64,000 bases of DNA from Solibacillus sp. FSL R7-0682 (GCF_038005985.1 NZ_JBBOUI010000001.1:1508001-1572000), one strand, 5' to 3'; shown: positions 31,613 through 40,997, counted from the first letter of the stretch. A program made the numbers and translations. Notes: generated by a model not told the origin, from the letters alone.

Positions 31613-32065
31613 TTGCAGAAAAATATAAAAATATTGTTTGATTTTAAAGAAATAAAAAAACAATTTTATCCATTGCTTAAGAAATTCGATATCCATAAAG
31701 AAAAGGATATAAGATACTTAGAAGAGGTTTTATTATCAGATTTAAGCAAAGAAGATTTACTTGAAATGGAGCGGACACTGGAACAAAAAATTAATTCTAG
31801 TAGTAGGAATAATACATTTTTAGTTACATCAATTAGTATTTTAATTACAGTATTTTTGGGTTTTATTACTGTAACATCAGGAATGTCTGTAGATGAGAAA
31901 AAAGAGGGGTTAGCAATACTTCTACTTTTCATAACATTAGTATTAATTGTTGGCATTAATGTTATTTCAAATCACATTATAAATAACAACAGAAAAATGG
32001 AAGATGTTTTATTATTAATTAGAATTATTATATTTTATAAAGAAAATAAATTAATTAAACAATAA
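31613..32065 (+). CDS. Hypothetical two-helix membrane protein (accessory)
   Basis: About 150 residues from the TTG at 31613, placed behind GGAGGAG. A helical cytosolic N-terminus (residues 1-65) is followed by two hydrophobic helices (about 70-90 and 98-120) and a basic tail. An inverted repeat (CCAAATT/AATTTGG) spans the ribosome site and could hinder translation. Strongly AT-rich. First of three consecutive membrane genes wedged between the late regulator and terminase. Family not recognised. Confidence 0.55.
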   Translation: MQKNIKILFDFKEIKKQFYPLLKKFDIHKEKDIRYLEEVLLSDLSKEDLLEMERTLEQKINSSSRNNTFLVTSISILITVFLGFITVTSGMSVDEKKEGLAILLLFITLVLIVGINVISNHIINNNRKMEDVLLLIRIIIFYKENKLIKQ

Positions 32066-32129
32066 TAGCAAAAAAGTGTTAAGGAAAAGCCTTCTACTTT
32101 GTTTTATTATGGAAACGGGAGGGTTATTT

Positions 32130-32771
32130 ATGAGTTTCGAACAAACATTAACTATAGCTATAATTACAGCTGTAATCTCATTATTGATAAATAGTTTATT
32201 ACAAATATTAAAAAAACAAAGTGATAATTCTATTAATACTAAATCTTTTAAGAGGGAATTAGCAAATAAAAAATTGGAAGGTTTATACTTGGAATTATAT
32301 AAACTTATCATCCAGTCCGAATATGTTCGTTTTTTTACTAGAAAGTATGAAAAAACGAATTTAGACCCTATTGATTATCCTTTTCTTTCTATAGGGATGT
32401 CTCAGAAAAAAATAAAAATTGACAGTAATGGATTTAAAGAAGAAATAGAAGAAATTGATAATCCGATTACTCAAGTAAAAATGAAATTAATTATCGATAA
32501 AATAAATGACAATCCGAGCTATGCTTCTACAGAATTATTAAAACTTTCTATTGCATACAGGTATGTACATCACTATTTTGTAAAGGATAACCTAATTAAA
32601 GAAGAAAAAGATAAATTTGATGAAGAAGAGCTCAGGTTATCAAGGATGATTGTAATGCTGATTATCCAAGAAACAAATAAGCTGCTCGAAGAAAGCGAAT
32701 ATTTTGTAGATGGAAAAGAAGTTTCGAAGGGTTTATTTAATCACAGTATTTTTGAAAGAGATCGCATATAA
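32130..32771 (+). CDS. Hypothetical membrane-anchored protein (accessory)
   Basis: A 213-residue protein from ATG 32130 (behind GGGAGGG). One N-terminal helix (about 8-28, IAIITAVISLLINSLLQIL) anchors a charged helical cytosolic domain of about 180 residues. Layout resembles single-pass anchored sensors of phage defence or exclusion loci, but no motif proves this. AT-rich, in line with its neighbours on either side. Confidence 0.55.
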   Translation: MSFEQTLTIAIITAVISLLINSLLQILKKQSDNSINTKSFKRELANKKLEGLYLELYKLIIQSEYVRFFTRKYEKTNLDPIDYPFLSIGMSQKKIKIDSNGFKEEIEEIDNPITQVKMKLIIDKINDNPSYASTELLKLSIAYRYVHHYFVKDNLIKEEKDKFDEEELRLSRMIVMLIIQETNKLLEESEYFVDGKEVSKGLFNHSIFERDRI

Positions 32772-32944
32772 AGTGCGATCTTTATTATTTCACAAAGCAA
32801 CTAGCACAATGGGGTGATTACAAAACAAACAAATCACTAATTATTCATCCCTTTTTCATAATTTTATATCATACCACTAAAAGTTCGAGAAATTAATTAA
32901 GAATACCTTTCGTTTTGGTATATTATGGAGTAGGAGGTATGTAT

Positions 32945-33772
32945 ATGAACAAAAAACAAAATACAAAACTTATTATAATAGTATTTACTACTGTTTTAAT
33001 AATACTAACTATACCAGGTATTCTCGCTAACTTTTTGAAATTCTCTATTTTTGAATTTGCTCCAGGGAAAGTAGATGCATGGATAGGGTTTTGGGGTAGT
33101 TATTTAGGTGGTATCGTCGGTATGATTGCAGTAGTTATTACTACTTTTTTCTTAATTGGAAATCAAAATAAACAACATTATGAACTGCTTACCGAACAAA
33201 AAAATAGTATTGATAATTCTGCGGAGTTAAATGATAAAAAAACGAGGGAACGAGAACATAAACTATTTTTAATTAACATAAACGAAGAATTGGTTCAATC
33301 GCTAATACAAATAACAAAGTTGATTAAATTGAGAATTGAAGTTTTTAGAAAAATAAATAATATTGGGCAAGAAAAATTAAATCTAACTAGGCAACAAGAA
33401 TTTTATAAAAATAATAAAATAGTACACGGCAAAGAAGATTTAATTCATGAAACTACTTTAACTTTAATGATGGATAGAAAGGCAAGTCAATTTCGAGAAA
33501 GTGAACTCTTAGCTGAAATAGAAATCGAAATTGCTAAGATTAGAATATTGTATGCTAGGTTAGATTTAGAAACAAACGAAATCGAAAGCTTGAACTCTTT
33601 AATAAACGAAAATAAAAATAATATGATCGATATAATTAATAAAGATGGATTTGGTGAAGAATACACGCAAATAATAACAAAGTTTAATCAAGAAGTTATG
33701 GAAATATTAAATGGGGTTTCAGTGAAGCACATTGATAATATTAAAGAATTGTTCGAAGCTTATAAAAAATAG
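32945..33772 (+). CDS. Hypothetical two-helix membrane protein with coiled coil (accessory)
   Basis: A 275-residue protein from ATG 32945 (behind GGAGG). Helices lie at about residues 8-26 and 47-72, with the motif DAWIGFWGSYLGGIVG between and within them. A long charged coiled-coil region (about 80-270) follows. The second helix motif recurs in many uncharacterised prophage and island proteins that resemble AbiC-type abortive-infection proteins in layout. I regard a defence role as possible, not shown. A TATATT-like promoter stretch lies at about 32920. Confidence 0.6.
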   Translation: MNKKQNTKLIIIVFTTVLIILTIPGILANFLKFSIFEFAPGKVDAWIGFWGSYLGGIVGMIAVVITTFFLIGNQNKQHYELLTEQKNSIDNSAELNDKKTREREHKLFLININEELVQSLIQITKLIKLRIEVFRKINNIGQEKLNLTRQQEFYKNNKIVHGKEDLIHETTLTLMMDRKASQFRESELLAEIEIEIAKIRILYARLDLETNEIESLNSLINENKNNMIDIINKDGFGEEYTQIITKFNQEVMEILNGVSVKHIDNIKELFEAYKK

Positions 33773-33829
33773 CGCCTTTTTAGGTGCTTTTTTATTTTAA
33801 CGAGCAATTAGCATAGTGGGGTGATGCCA

Positions 33830-34321
33830 TTGATTGAACGAAAATTAACAATTAAACAGCAGGCTTTTGCAGACTATTATATCCAGACAGGGAATGCTAC
33901 TGAAGCCGCAATTAAAGCAGGATATAGTGAAAGGTCGGCAAGACAAATAGCTGAACAGAACTTGACAAAACATGACATTTCAAATTATATCAAAGAAAAA
34001 ATGGAGGAAATCGCTTCTGAGCGGATTGCAGATGCTACGGAAGTGATGGAATACTTAACAAAAGTAATGCGCCGTGAAATTAATGAATTTGTTCCAATGA
34101 CCGTATCTAAAGAGGAATCTAAGTGGGTTGATGGCAAAAAGCAAACAACTAAAGAGGAGAGCGTTGAGATTGTAGAAATACCAGCGCGCTTGTCAGATGC
34201 CAATAAAGCCGCTGAACTACTAGGCAAGCGCTACGCAATGTGGACAGACAAGCAAGAAATCAACGCCAACATTACGCCAGTATTCGTTGACGACATTAGC
34301 GGTGATAACAATGGCGGTTAA
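33830..34321 (+). CDS. terS: Terminase small subunit
   Basis: About 163 residues. The N-terminal HTH is typical of TerS (LTIKQQAFADYYIQTGNATE then AAIKAGYSERSARQIAEQNL), followed by an oligomerisation region and an acidic tail. It recognises the packaging site on phage DNA. The TTG at 33830 suits GGGGTG; GTG 33821 and ATG 33824 lie too near it. It overlaps terL by 11 bp. Confidence 0.9.
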   Translation: MIERKLTIKQQAFADYYIQTGNATEAAIKAGYSERSARQIAEQNLTKHDISNYIKEKMEEIASERIADATEVMEYLTKVMRREINEFVPMTVSKEESKWVDGKKQTTKEESVEIVEIPARLSDANKAAELLGKRYAMWTDKQEINANITPVFVDDISGDNNGG

Positions 34322-35603
34322 AAAGCTCTCCGAACTCATACCAAAAGCCTTTCATCCATTATGGAATGCGGCACTGGCAGAGGAAATACTTCATATCGTT
34401 TGTAAGGGCGGTCGTGGTAGCGGGAAGTCATCGGACATTGCGCATGTATTTGTCCAGTTACTTATGCGCTACCCAGCAAATGCAGTCGGTATTCGTAAAG
34501 TTGATAACACTATCGAAACATCGATATTCGAGCAGATTAAATGGGCCATCCATGAGCAAGGTGTGGCACATCTGTTTAAAATAAATAAAAGCCCAATGCG
34601 TGTGACTTACATTCCACGTGGCAATTATATGATTTTTAGAGGTGCACAAGATCCAGCGAGAATCAAATCTTTAAAAAGTGCCGAGTTCCCATTTGCTTTT
34701 GCTTGGGTAGAAGAGATGGCCGAGTTTAAAAATGAAGATGAAATTACTACTATTACCAACTCACTATTACGTGGTGAACTTGATAATGGTCTTTTTTATA
34801 AATTTTTTTACTCATACAATCCACCAAAACGTAAGCAATCTTGGGTGAATAAGAAATATGAAAGCTCATTTCAACCTGAAAATACATTTGTTCATCATTC
34901 AACTTACTTAGATAACCCATTCATTTCAAAACAGTTTATTGAAGAAGCAGAAGCAGCTAAACTACGAAATGAATTGCGTTACCGTTGGGAATACCTCGGC
35001 GAGGCAATCGGTTCTGGTGTCGTGCCATTTGATAATTTACAAATCAAAAAAGGTTGTATAACTGATGAAATGGTTTCTTCATTCGATAACATTCGAAATG
35101 CCGTCGACTTCGGTTATGCGACGGATCCATTGGCTTTTGTACGATGGCATTACGACAAGAAGAAAAACGGTATATATGCTATCGATGAAGTATACGGCGT
35201 GAAAATCAGTAACCGTGAACTTGCCAAAAAACTAGAGCAAAAGGGTTATCAGTCTGACCGCATAGCAGCAGATAGTGCCGAACCTAAATCGATTGCTGAA
35301 TTAAAGAATGAGCTCGGTATTAAGAAAATGTATGGTGTTAAAAAAGGTCCTGATAGCGTTGAATATGGTGAGGAATGGCTTGATGATTTAGATTTTATTT
35401 GTATTGACCCATTGCGTACACCAAATATCGCTCGAGAATTTGAGAATATCGATTACCAGACGGACAAAGACGGAAATCCTTTGCCACGTTTAGAGGATAA
35501 GGATAATCATACAATTGATGCCACTCGATATGCGTTTGAGGGCGACATGAAGAAGAGTAATAAAATCACGATTGGCAACAAATCAAAATTAGGATTGAGG
35601 TGA
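34311..35603 (+). CDS. terL: Terminase large subunit, PBSX/Terminase_3 family
   Basis: A 430-residue packaging motor. Walker A is CKGGRGSGKSS; Walker B follows in FAWVEEMAEF. The C-terminal RNase H-like nuclease shows RNAVDFGYATDPLAF, IAADSAEPKSI and HTIDATRYAFE, with the three acidic metal-binding residues. It cuts and pumps DNA into the prohead. The ATG at 34311 lies inside the end of terS and is better placed than 34287. Confidence 0.93.
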   Translation: MAVKKLSELIPKAFHPLWNAALAEEILHIVCKGGRGSGKSSDIAHVFVQLLMRYPANAVGIRKVDNTIETSIFEQIKWAIHEQGVAHLFKINKSPMRVTYIPRGNYMIFRGAQDPARIKSLKSAEFPFAFAWVEEMAEFKNEDEITTITNSLLRGELDNGLFYKFFYSYNPPKRKQSWVNKKYESSFQPENTFVHHSTYLDNPFISKQFIEEAEAAKLRNELRYRWEYLGEAIGSGVVPFDNLQIKKGCITDEMVSSFDNIRNAVDFGYATDPLAFVRWHYDKKKNGIYAIDEVYGVKISNRELAKKLEQKGYQSDRIAADSAEPKSIAELKNELGIKKMYGVKKGPDSVEYGEEWLDDLDFICIDPLRTPNIAREFENIDYQTDKDGNPLPRLEDKDNHTIDATRYAFEGDMKKSNKITIGNKSKLGLR

Positions 35604-35607
35604 TAAT

Positions 35608-36990
35608 ATGGCGATTATTCGAGACAAAAGTTTGATTGAAAACGGTATTCCAGTGGAACTAATAGCTAGCTGCATCAAGGAACACCAGGAAGGCATTATC
35701 CGGTTGAACAAATTGGACGAATACTATCAAGGCAAGCATGCTATTTTGGAACGTCCATCCGATGAAGATAAGGGGCTGCCTAATAATAAGTTAGTAGCTA
35801 ACCATGCTAAGTACATTACTGACATTGCTACTGGATATGTGTTTGGTAAGCCCATCAAGTACGAGGGCGAACAGATTGAAGCCATTACAGAAGCATATAA
35901 AGCTATTGATATCGTGTCTCATGATTCCGAGCTGTCGAAAGATTTATCTGTATTTGGTCGTGGATTAGAGCTTTATTTCATGAGTAGTGATGAGGAACCA
36001 ATTCCGAAAGTGTCCGTTATTGATCCTCGGCAGATATTCTTAGTTGTCGACGATACGGTTGAATATAAATCGATGTTCGGAGTTCACTATTACGAAAAGC
36101 GCGATATCGATAATAAAGTGATTGGCTTCAAAGTCTTTGTCTATTCAGAAACAAGTGTAGTCGAATACTTTATCAAAAAGATAGATTCAAAAGACTTCAC
36201 GCTAATTGACGATATTCCTCACTATTGGGGCGCAGTTCCAATTACGGAGTTTCTGAACAACGAAGAAGAACAGGGCGACTTTGAGCAGCAAATCAGTTTG
36301 ATTGATGCTTATAATTTGCTCCAATCAGATCGTGTTAATGACAAAGAGCAGCTGGTAGATGCACTGTTAAAAGTGGTAGGCGTCTCATTCGGTGACGATG
36401 AAGAAGAGGCTTCTAAGACTGCTGCTATGATTAAAAAACATAGAATTTTAGAATTGCCTGAAGTTGGAGCAGACGCCGATTGGCTAGTTAAACAACTTAA
36501 TGAAGCACAGGTGGAAATATTAAAGGATTCTATTCAATCGGATATCCACGAGTTTTCTATGGTGCCAAATTTAACAGATGAAAACTTTGCCTCTAATAGT
36601 TCTGGCGTGGCCATGAAATATAAGTTATTCGGGTTGGAGCAGTTAGCCGTTATTAAGGAGCGCTATTTTATTCAAGGTTTGCGAAAACGATTGAAGCTGT
36701 TTGCTAATATCCTTACTGTAAAAGCGAAAGCTGTTGATATAGCAGGAGCACTCATTACGATGACACGCAATCTACCGGAAAATGAAGCCACATTACAAGA
36801 GTTATCGGCACTTGGAATTGAAGTCAGTAATGAAACATTGCTATCACAAGTCCCGTTCGTTGAGGACGTAGCGGAAGAAATGAAAAAGGTGCAGCTCCAG
36901 CAAGGTGAACGTTTGAAGCAACAACAATCCGCATTTGGTTTCCCAATGGATCCGCCCGAGGAAGTGACGGACGATGAAACAGAGGAGTAA
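35608..36990 (+). CDS. Portal protein, SPP1 gp6 family
   Basis: A 460-residue dodecameric portal. Family features include the N-terminal YYQGKHAILERP, a core with NNKLVANHAKYITDIATGYV, and the acidic C-terminal tail (VTDDETEE). It forms the DNA channel at the unique capsid vertex. The ribosome site GAGGTGATAAT precedes it; it overlaps the next gene by 17 bp. Confidence 0.92.
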   Translation: MAIIRDKSLIENGIPVELIASCIKEHQEGIIRLNKLDEYYQGKHAILERPSDEDKGLPNNKLVANHAKYITDIATGYVFGKPIKYEGEQIEAITEAYKAIDIVSHDSELSKDLSVFGRGLELYFMSSDEEPIPKVSVIDPRQIFLVVDDTVEYKSMFGVHYYEKRDIDNKVIGFKVFVYSETSVVEYFIKKIDSKDFTLIDDIPHYWGAVPITEFLNNEEEQGDFEQQISLIDAYNLLQSDRVNDKEQLVDALLKVVGVSFGDDEEEASKTAAMIKKHRILELPEVGADADWLVKQLNEAQVEILKDSIQSDIHEFSMVPNLTDENFASNSSGVAMKYKLFGLEQLAVIKERYFIQGLRKRLKLFANILTVKAKAVDIAGALITMTRNLPENEATLQELSALGIEVSNETLLSQVPFVEDVAEEMKKVQLQQGERLKQQQSAFGFPMDPPEEVTDDETEE

Positions 36991-38017
36991 CAGCTATTGG
37001 GATAAGCGATCAATGGAGCGCATGGCTGAATACCATCGTTCAGCTGATTCAACCATTAAGACTGTCAATAAGGCTTATGACAAGGCGCAGCAGGATATTG
37101 CAACTGAAATTGATAAGATATTCGAAACGTTTAGCGTAAATGGTCAGCTTACACCACAGCAAGCGAAGAAAATTCTTAATCAACGTATTCCGAATCCTTT
37201 ATTGGGGATTGCAAAGAAAATCTATCCAAAGATTAAGGATAAGCGAATAAAGCGATGGCTCCTTACTCGAATGAATGCACCAGCATACAGAGCCCGAATT
37301 ACTCGTTTAGAAGCATTGAAAGAAAATGCTTATTTACAGTCCAAAATCATAGCTGATGCAGAAATACAGGCAAGTACGTCAGGCTATATGAAAACCATAA
37401 GGGATGCCTACTATCGAACGATGTATGATGTTCATCGCGGTTTAGGGGTAGGATTTGAGTTTGCTGCTATGCCGTCCAGTAATATTGAATCAATCTTGAA
37501 AAATCCATGGAGTGGCAAGCATTTTAGTCAGCGAGTTTGGGACAATACGGATACGCTGGCATCACAAATTAGCGAAGTGATTACAGCAGGCTTTATGTCA
37601 GGAACCGGCACACGTAAAATGATTCAAGATTTAGCGGAACGGATGCATGTAGGGAAGTTTGCTGCTAGTCGTCTAATACGCACCGAAACAACCTACATGG
37701 CTAATGCTGCAGAAATGGAAAGCTACAAAGAGGCAGAAGTAGAAGAGTATATGTTCTTGGCTACGCTTGATTTAAGAACGTCTGAAATATGCCAAGAGCA
37801 AGATAAGAAAGTATACAAAGTCAAGAGCGCAAAGCCAGGAGTCAACATGCCGCCGATGCATGTTTTTTGTCGTTCTACAACTCGCGCTTACTTTGGTCCG
37901 CAGACGCTAAAAAATATTCAGCGTAGAGCGCGCAATCCTGTAACAGGCAAAAATGAGTTAGTTCCGGCGAGTATGAAGTATGAGCAGTGGTATGAAAAAT
38001 ATGCGAAAGTAGGGTGA
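36974..38017 (+). CDS. Minor head protein, SPP1 gp7/Mu F family
   Basis: A 347-residue head morphogenesis protein. The C-terminal part carries the conserved cysteine/histidine motif (YMFLATLDLRTSEICQEQDK then MPPMHVFCRSTTRAYFG). In SPP1 gp7 binds the portal and DNA and helps ejection. It overlaps the portal gene, as in SPP1. Confidence 0.9.
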   Translation: MKQRSNSYWDKRSMERMAEYHRSADSTIKTVNKAYDKAQQDIATEIDKIFETFSVNGQLTPQQAKKILNQRIPNPLLGIAKKIYPKIKDKRIKRWLLTRMNAPAYRARITRLEALKENAYLQSKIIADAEIQASTSGYMKTIRDAYYRTMYDVHRGLGVGFEFAAMPSSNIESILKNPWSGKHFSQRVWDNTDTLASQISEVITAGFMSGTGTRKMIQDLAERMHVGKFAASRLIRTETTYMANAAEMESYKEAEVEEYMFLATLDLRTSEICQEQDKKVYKVKSAKPGVNMPPMHVFCRSTTRAYFGPQTLKNIQRRARNPVTGKNELVPASMKYEQWYEKYAKVG

Positions 38018-38021
38018 AAGA

Positions 38022-38258
38022 ATGAATGAAAAAACATTGAACTTTGATGCGTACAAAGCCAAAAAAGAAGGTATAGTAACGGCACATTCTTTACTAGAAA
38101 ATGCGTTAAATAATGCCGAGAATTTCGAACAAGTGGTAGTGATTTCACTCGACAATGAAGGTTATGTACAAACAGGGTGGTCAGACGGTGGTGGTATCAG
38201 AACAATTGGACTTTTGGAAGTAGCTAAACAACAGATAATGGATGGTATGCGTGAATGA
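38022..38258 (+). CDS. Hypothetical phage protein with DNEGYVQTGWSDG motif
   Basis: A 78-residue protein. The segment VVVISLDNEGYVQTGWSDG is reminiscent of small phage proteins found beside head genes. Function unknown. Starts 4 bp after the gp7-type gene. Confidence 0.6.
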   Translation: MNEKTLNFDAYKAKKEGIVTAHSLLENALNNAENFEQVVVISLDNEGYVQTGWSDGGGIRTIGLLEVAKQQIMDGMRE

Positions 38259-38329
38259 TTTTGTTTTTAAGTGGTTTTCTATTAGGTATATGGGTTAGTT
38301 ATTTTACTGATAAAAAGGTTAAGTCGTAG
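38255..38329 (+). CDS. Tiny membrane peptide (24 aa)
   Basis: ATG 38255 overlaps the previous stop (ATGA) and encodes MILFLSGFLLGIWVSYFTDK plus KVKS. One hydrophobic helix and a basic tail. Stop-start coupling and composition suggest it is translated. Role unknown. Confidence 0.45.
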   Translation: MILFLSGFLLGIWVSYFTDKKVKS

Positions 38330-38421
38330 CAATACGGCTTTTTATTATGTCCAAAACATGCTGATGACACAATAAAAGCCGCATGGAAATAGCCGACGGG
38401 CGTTAAACGGTGGAGGTACTT

Positions 38422-39126
38422 ATGAAATTTATTCAGATGTTTATTTTGTACATTAAAAATTTGTTCTCGAAGCCTAAACAAACAGTAAAAAATTTTCAAC
38501 CTTTATTACCGCTTAATCTGCAATTCTTTGCTGATCCAACTGACCCGCCAGCGGACCAAGAAGAACCACCCGCCGACCCTCCTAATGATCCACCGGGGGA
38601 TAAATCGTTTACGCAAGAAGAATTGGACAAAATTATTCAGGATCGTTTAGGAAAGGCTCAAGCCAAATGGGAAAAGGATTATCAGACGAAACTAGACGCA
38701 GCTAAAACAGAAGCTGAAAAGTTAGCCAAAATGAATGCTGACCAAAAGGCAGAGTATGAGCGACAAAAGCGTGAAGATGAGTTAGCGAAACGTGAAAGTG
38801 AAATCACGCGCCGTGAGCTTCGTGCAACAGCACTTGAAACGCTAGCGGAGAAAGGCTTACCGAAAACATTAGCCGATATTCTTGTATTTACTGACGCAGA
38901 ATCTACTAACGCTAGTTTAGACGCAGTGGAAAAGGCTTTTCGTGAAGCAGTAGAGGCTGGCGTGAATGATCGCTTGAGAAGTGAACCACCTGGTGGAGGA
39001 GGCGCTAAAGGTGGAGGGCAAAAGAACCCGTGGAAAAAAGGAACTGATTTCAATTTGACTGAACAAGGCCGTATTTTAAAAGAAAACCCAGATTTAGCAA
39101 AGCAGTTAATCGCTGCAGCAAAATAA
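38422..39126 (+). CDS. Scaffolding protein (DUF4355-like)
   Basis: A 234-residue protein. A hydrophobic/basic leader leads to LNLQFFA at about residue 36, a Pro/Asp-rich segment, a long coiled coil (about 60-140) and a Gly-rich C-terminus (PPGGGGAKGGGQ). It directs capsid assembly. The LNLQFFA motif recurs in the next gene. ATG 38422 follows GGTGGAGG. Confidence 0.85.
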   Translation: MKFIQMFILYIKNLFSKPKQTVKNFQPLLPLNLQFFADPTDPPADQEEPPADPPNDPPGDKSFTQEELDKIIQDRLGKAQAKWEKDYQTKLDAAKTEAEKLAKMNADQKAEYERQKREDELAKRESEITRRELRATALETLAEKGLPKTLADILVFTDAESTNASLDAVEKAFREAVEAGVNDRLRSEPPGGGGAKGGGQKNPWKKGTDFNLTEQGRILKENPDLAKQLIAAAK

Positions 39127-39143
39127 AAGGAGAAGTGAATTAA

Positions 39144-40145
39144 ATGAAAAAACCAGCTAATTTATTAATGAAATTAAATATCCAGTTTTTCGCTAAAACA
39201 AAAATTAGTGATGTAATTGTACCGGAAGTATTCAACCCATACGTTATCCAACGAACAATGGAGTTATCGGCGTTGCAGGCGTCTGGTATCATCTCAAACA
39301 ATCCCGAACTTGATGCATTAGCACAAGGCGGCGGTAAGCTTATCAACATGCCTTACTGGAACGACTTAACCGGAGAAGATGAAGTGTTGTCTGATACGAC
39401 AGCTCTTACACCACAGAAGATTACTGCAGGACAAGACGTTGCGGCTTTATTCTTACGTGGTAATGCATGGAGCTCAAATGATTTAGCCTATGTTCTTGCC
39501 GGTTCTGACCCGATGGCAGCTATTGGTGATTTGGTGGCAGGTTATTGGGCACGCCGCCGTCAAGCGTTATTATTCTCCATGTTAAAAGGCGTGTTTGCTT
39601 CACCATCCATGAGTGGGAACGTTCATGATATTTCAGCCGAGGCTGGTGCAGCTGCTGTTTTATCCGGGTCGACATTCCTTGATGCTAAGCAGAAGTTAGG
39701 AGACGCTGCTAGCCAACTAACAGCTATCTCAATGCACAGTTTGGCATACACACATTTACAAAAGCAAAACCTAATTGAATTTATTCCGGATGCAGAAGGT
39801 AAAGTTCAAATCCCAACTTATATGGGACGTAGAGTGATTGTTGATGATGGGCACCCAGTAGCTGCAGGAGTTTATACTTCCTACCTATTCGGTGAAGGCG
39901 CTATCGGTTTAGGGAATGGGTTCCACCCAGAGGCAGTCGAAACGGATCGTGATTCACTTGCGGGTGATGACATTCTTATCAACCGTCAAGCGTTTGTATT
40001 ACATCCTCGTGGTGTTGAGTTCAAGAATACTTCTGTTGCAGGTCCAACACCTTCAAATGCAGAGGTGGAAGATGCAGCTAACTGGAACCGTGTGTATGAA
40101 AACAAAGCAATTCGTATTGTGAAGTTTGTTTATAAATTAGCTTAA
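39144..40145 (+). CDS. Major capsid protein (HK97 fold)
   Basis: A 333-residue capsid subunit. It begins MKKPANLLMKLNIQFFAKTK, with the LNxQFFA motif shared with the scaffold, then MELSALQASGIISNNPELD and NMPYWNDLTGEDEVL typical of this capsid family. It is the most abundant virion protein and forms the icosahedral shell. Preceded by AAAGGAGAAG. A terminator follows, consistent with high expression of a separate transcript. Confidence 0.9.
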   Translation: MKKPANLLMKLNIQFFAKTKISDVIVPEVFNPYVIQRTMELSALQASGIISNNPELDALAQGGGKLINMPYWNDLTGEDEVLSDTTALTPQKITAGQDVAALFLRGNAWSSNDLAYVLAGSDPMAAIGDLVAGYWARRRQALLFSMLKGVFASPSMSGNVHDISAEAGAAAVLSGSTFLDAKQKLGDAASQLTAISMHSLAYTHLQKQNLIEFIPDAEGKVQIPTYMGRRVIVDDGHPVAAGVYTSYLFGEGAIGLGNGFHPEAVETDRDSLAGDDILINRQAFVLHPRGVEFKNTSVAGPTPSNAEVEDAANWNRVYENKAIRIVKFVYKLA

Positions 40146-40156
40146 ATGTAGATGGA

Positions 40157-40197
40157 AAAAGGAAAAAGCCCATCGTATAGATAGACTTTTTCCTTTT
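40157..40197. terminator. Terminator after capsid gene (bidirectional)
   Basis: AAAAGGAAAAAG (40157-40168) pairs perfectly with CTTTTTCCTTTT (40186-40197). It lies between the capsid gene and the convergent zinc-ribbon gene. Confidence 0.7.
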
Positions 40198-40200
40198 GAT

Positions 40201-40341
40201 TTACACGCGTGTATATTCAGTATTATTGCATCTCGGACAAGGTGGTAATGTGTCTGTAGTGTCATCTAATACTACCAATTGACCGCATGAAGTACATTTG
40301 TAAGTACCTTTGCCTGGTTTTTCACCTGTTTTATATGTCAT
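40201..40341 (-). CDS. Small zinc-ribbon protein on the opposite strand (46 aa)
   Basis: The minus-strand ORF encodes MTYKTGEKPGKGTYKCTSCG then QLVVLDDTTDTLPPCPRCNN. It has two CxxC knuckles (CTSC and CPRC) of a rubredoxin-like zinc ribbon. A very strong ribosome site GGGAGGTGA precedes ATG 40341. It is inserted between capsid and connector genes, against their direction. Small zinc ribbons of this type exist in Bacillus, but their role is unknown. Confidence 0.75.
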   Translation of the reverse strand: MTYKTGEKPGKGTYKCTSCGQLVVLDDTTDTLPPCPRCNNTEYTRV

Positions 40342-40432
40342 ATGAATCACCTCCCTATAAATACATGATTCGACATGAATAGTTATTATCCTTTTTATTG
40401 GAAATTTTTACGGGAAATAAGGAGTGAGTTAA

Positions 40433-40678
40433 ATGTCAGCTACAGCATTTCAACGTATGAGGCGTGAACAGGCCGCTAAACAAATAAAAAAAACAATTGG
40501 CTTTGCTGTTCCCATTAATTCTTTACAACCTCGTTCAATTGTTGAATTTTCTACAAAAGAACTAAAGGAAATGTGTAAAAAACTTGGTATCAAAGGTTAT
40601 TCCAATAAAACGGAAATTGAATTAATCGAACTAATTAAAGAAGCGAAAAGTAATTCCGCTGGAAATGAACGGGAGTGA
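40433..40678 (+). CDS. Phage protein with SAP/Rho-N-like motif
   Basis: An 81-residue basic protein. FSTKELKEMCKKLGIKGYSN then KTEIELIELIKEAK fits a helix-extended-loop-helix SAP/Rho-N-like motif, which binds nucleic acid. It lies between capsid and connector genes, where such small proteins are common. Preceded by AAGGAGTGAG. Confidence 0.7.
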   Translation: MSATAFQRMRREQAAKQIKKTIGFAVPINSLQPRSIVEFSTKELKEMCKKLGIKGYSNKTEIELIELIKEAKSNSAGNERE

Positions 40679-40682
40679 TTGC

Positions 40683-40997
40683 GTGGAACTTACTCAGTTA
40701 GATAAATTAAAAATAAACCTGGGTATTAAGGACGAATCCAAAGATGATGATCTTAATCTTATTTTAGAAGATTCTCGAAATGATGTACTTATTTGGACCA
40801 ATCGTAAAGAAATACCGGTTTTCTTAGAATCAACAGTTCGTCAAATAACTACCATCCGTTACAACATGCAAGGAATTGAAGGACAAACCTCTCATTCAGA
40901 AGGTGGTATTAGTCGCTCTTTCGATTCCTTGCCTCAATCAATTCAAAACACCATTAACCAATCGCGTTTAATAAAGGCAGCACGCTATGAGACTTAG
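40683..40997 (+). CDS. Head-tail connector (gp15-like adaptor)
   Basis: A 104-residue protein, GTG start at 40683 behind GGGAGTGA. ELTQLDKLKINLGIKDESKD and DDLNLILEDSRNDVLIWTN match the DNA-packaging/connector family seen after capsid genes. It attaches to the portal ring. It overlaps the next gene by 11 bp. Confidence 0.8.
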   Translation: MELTQLDKLKINLGIKDESKDDDLNLILEDSRNDVLIWTNRKEIPVFLESTVRQITTIRYNMQGIEGQTSHSEGGISRSFDSLPQSIQNTINQSRLIKAARYET

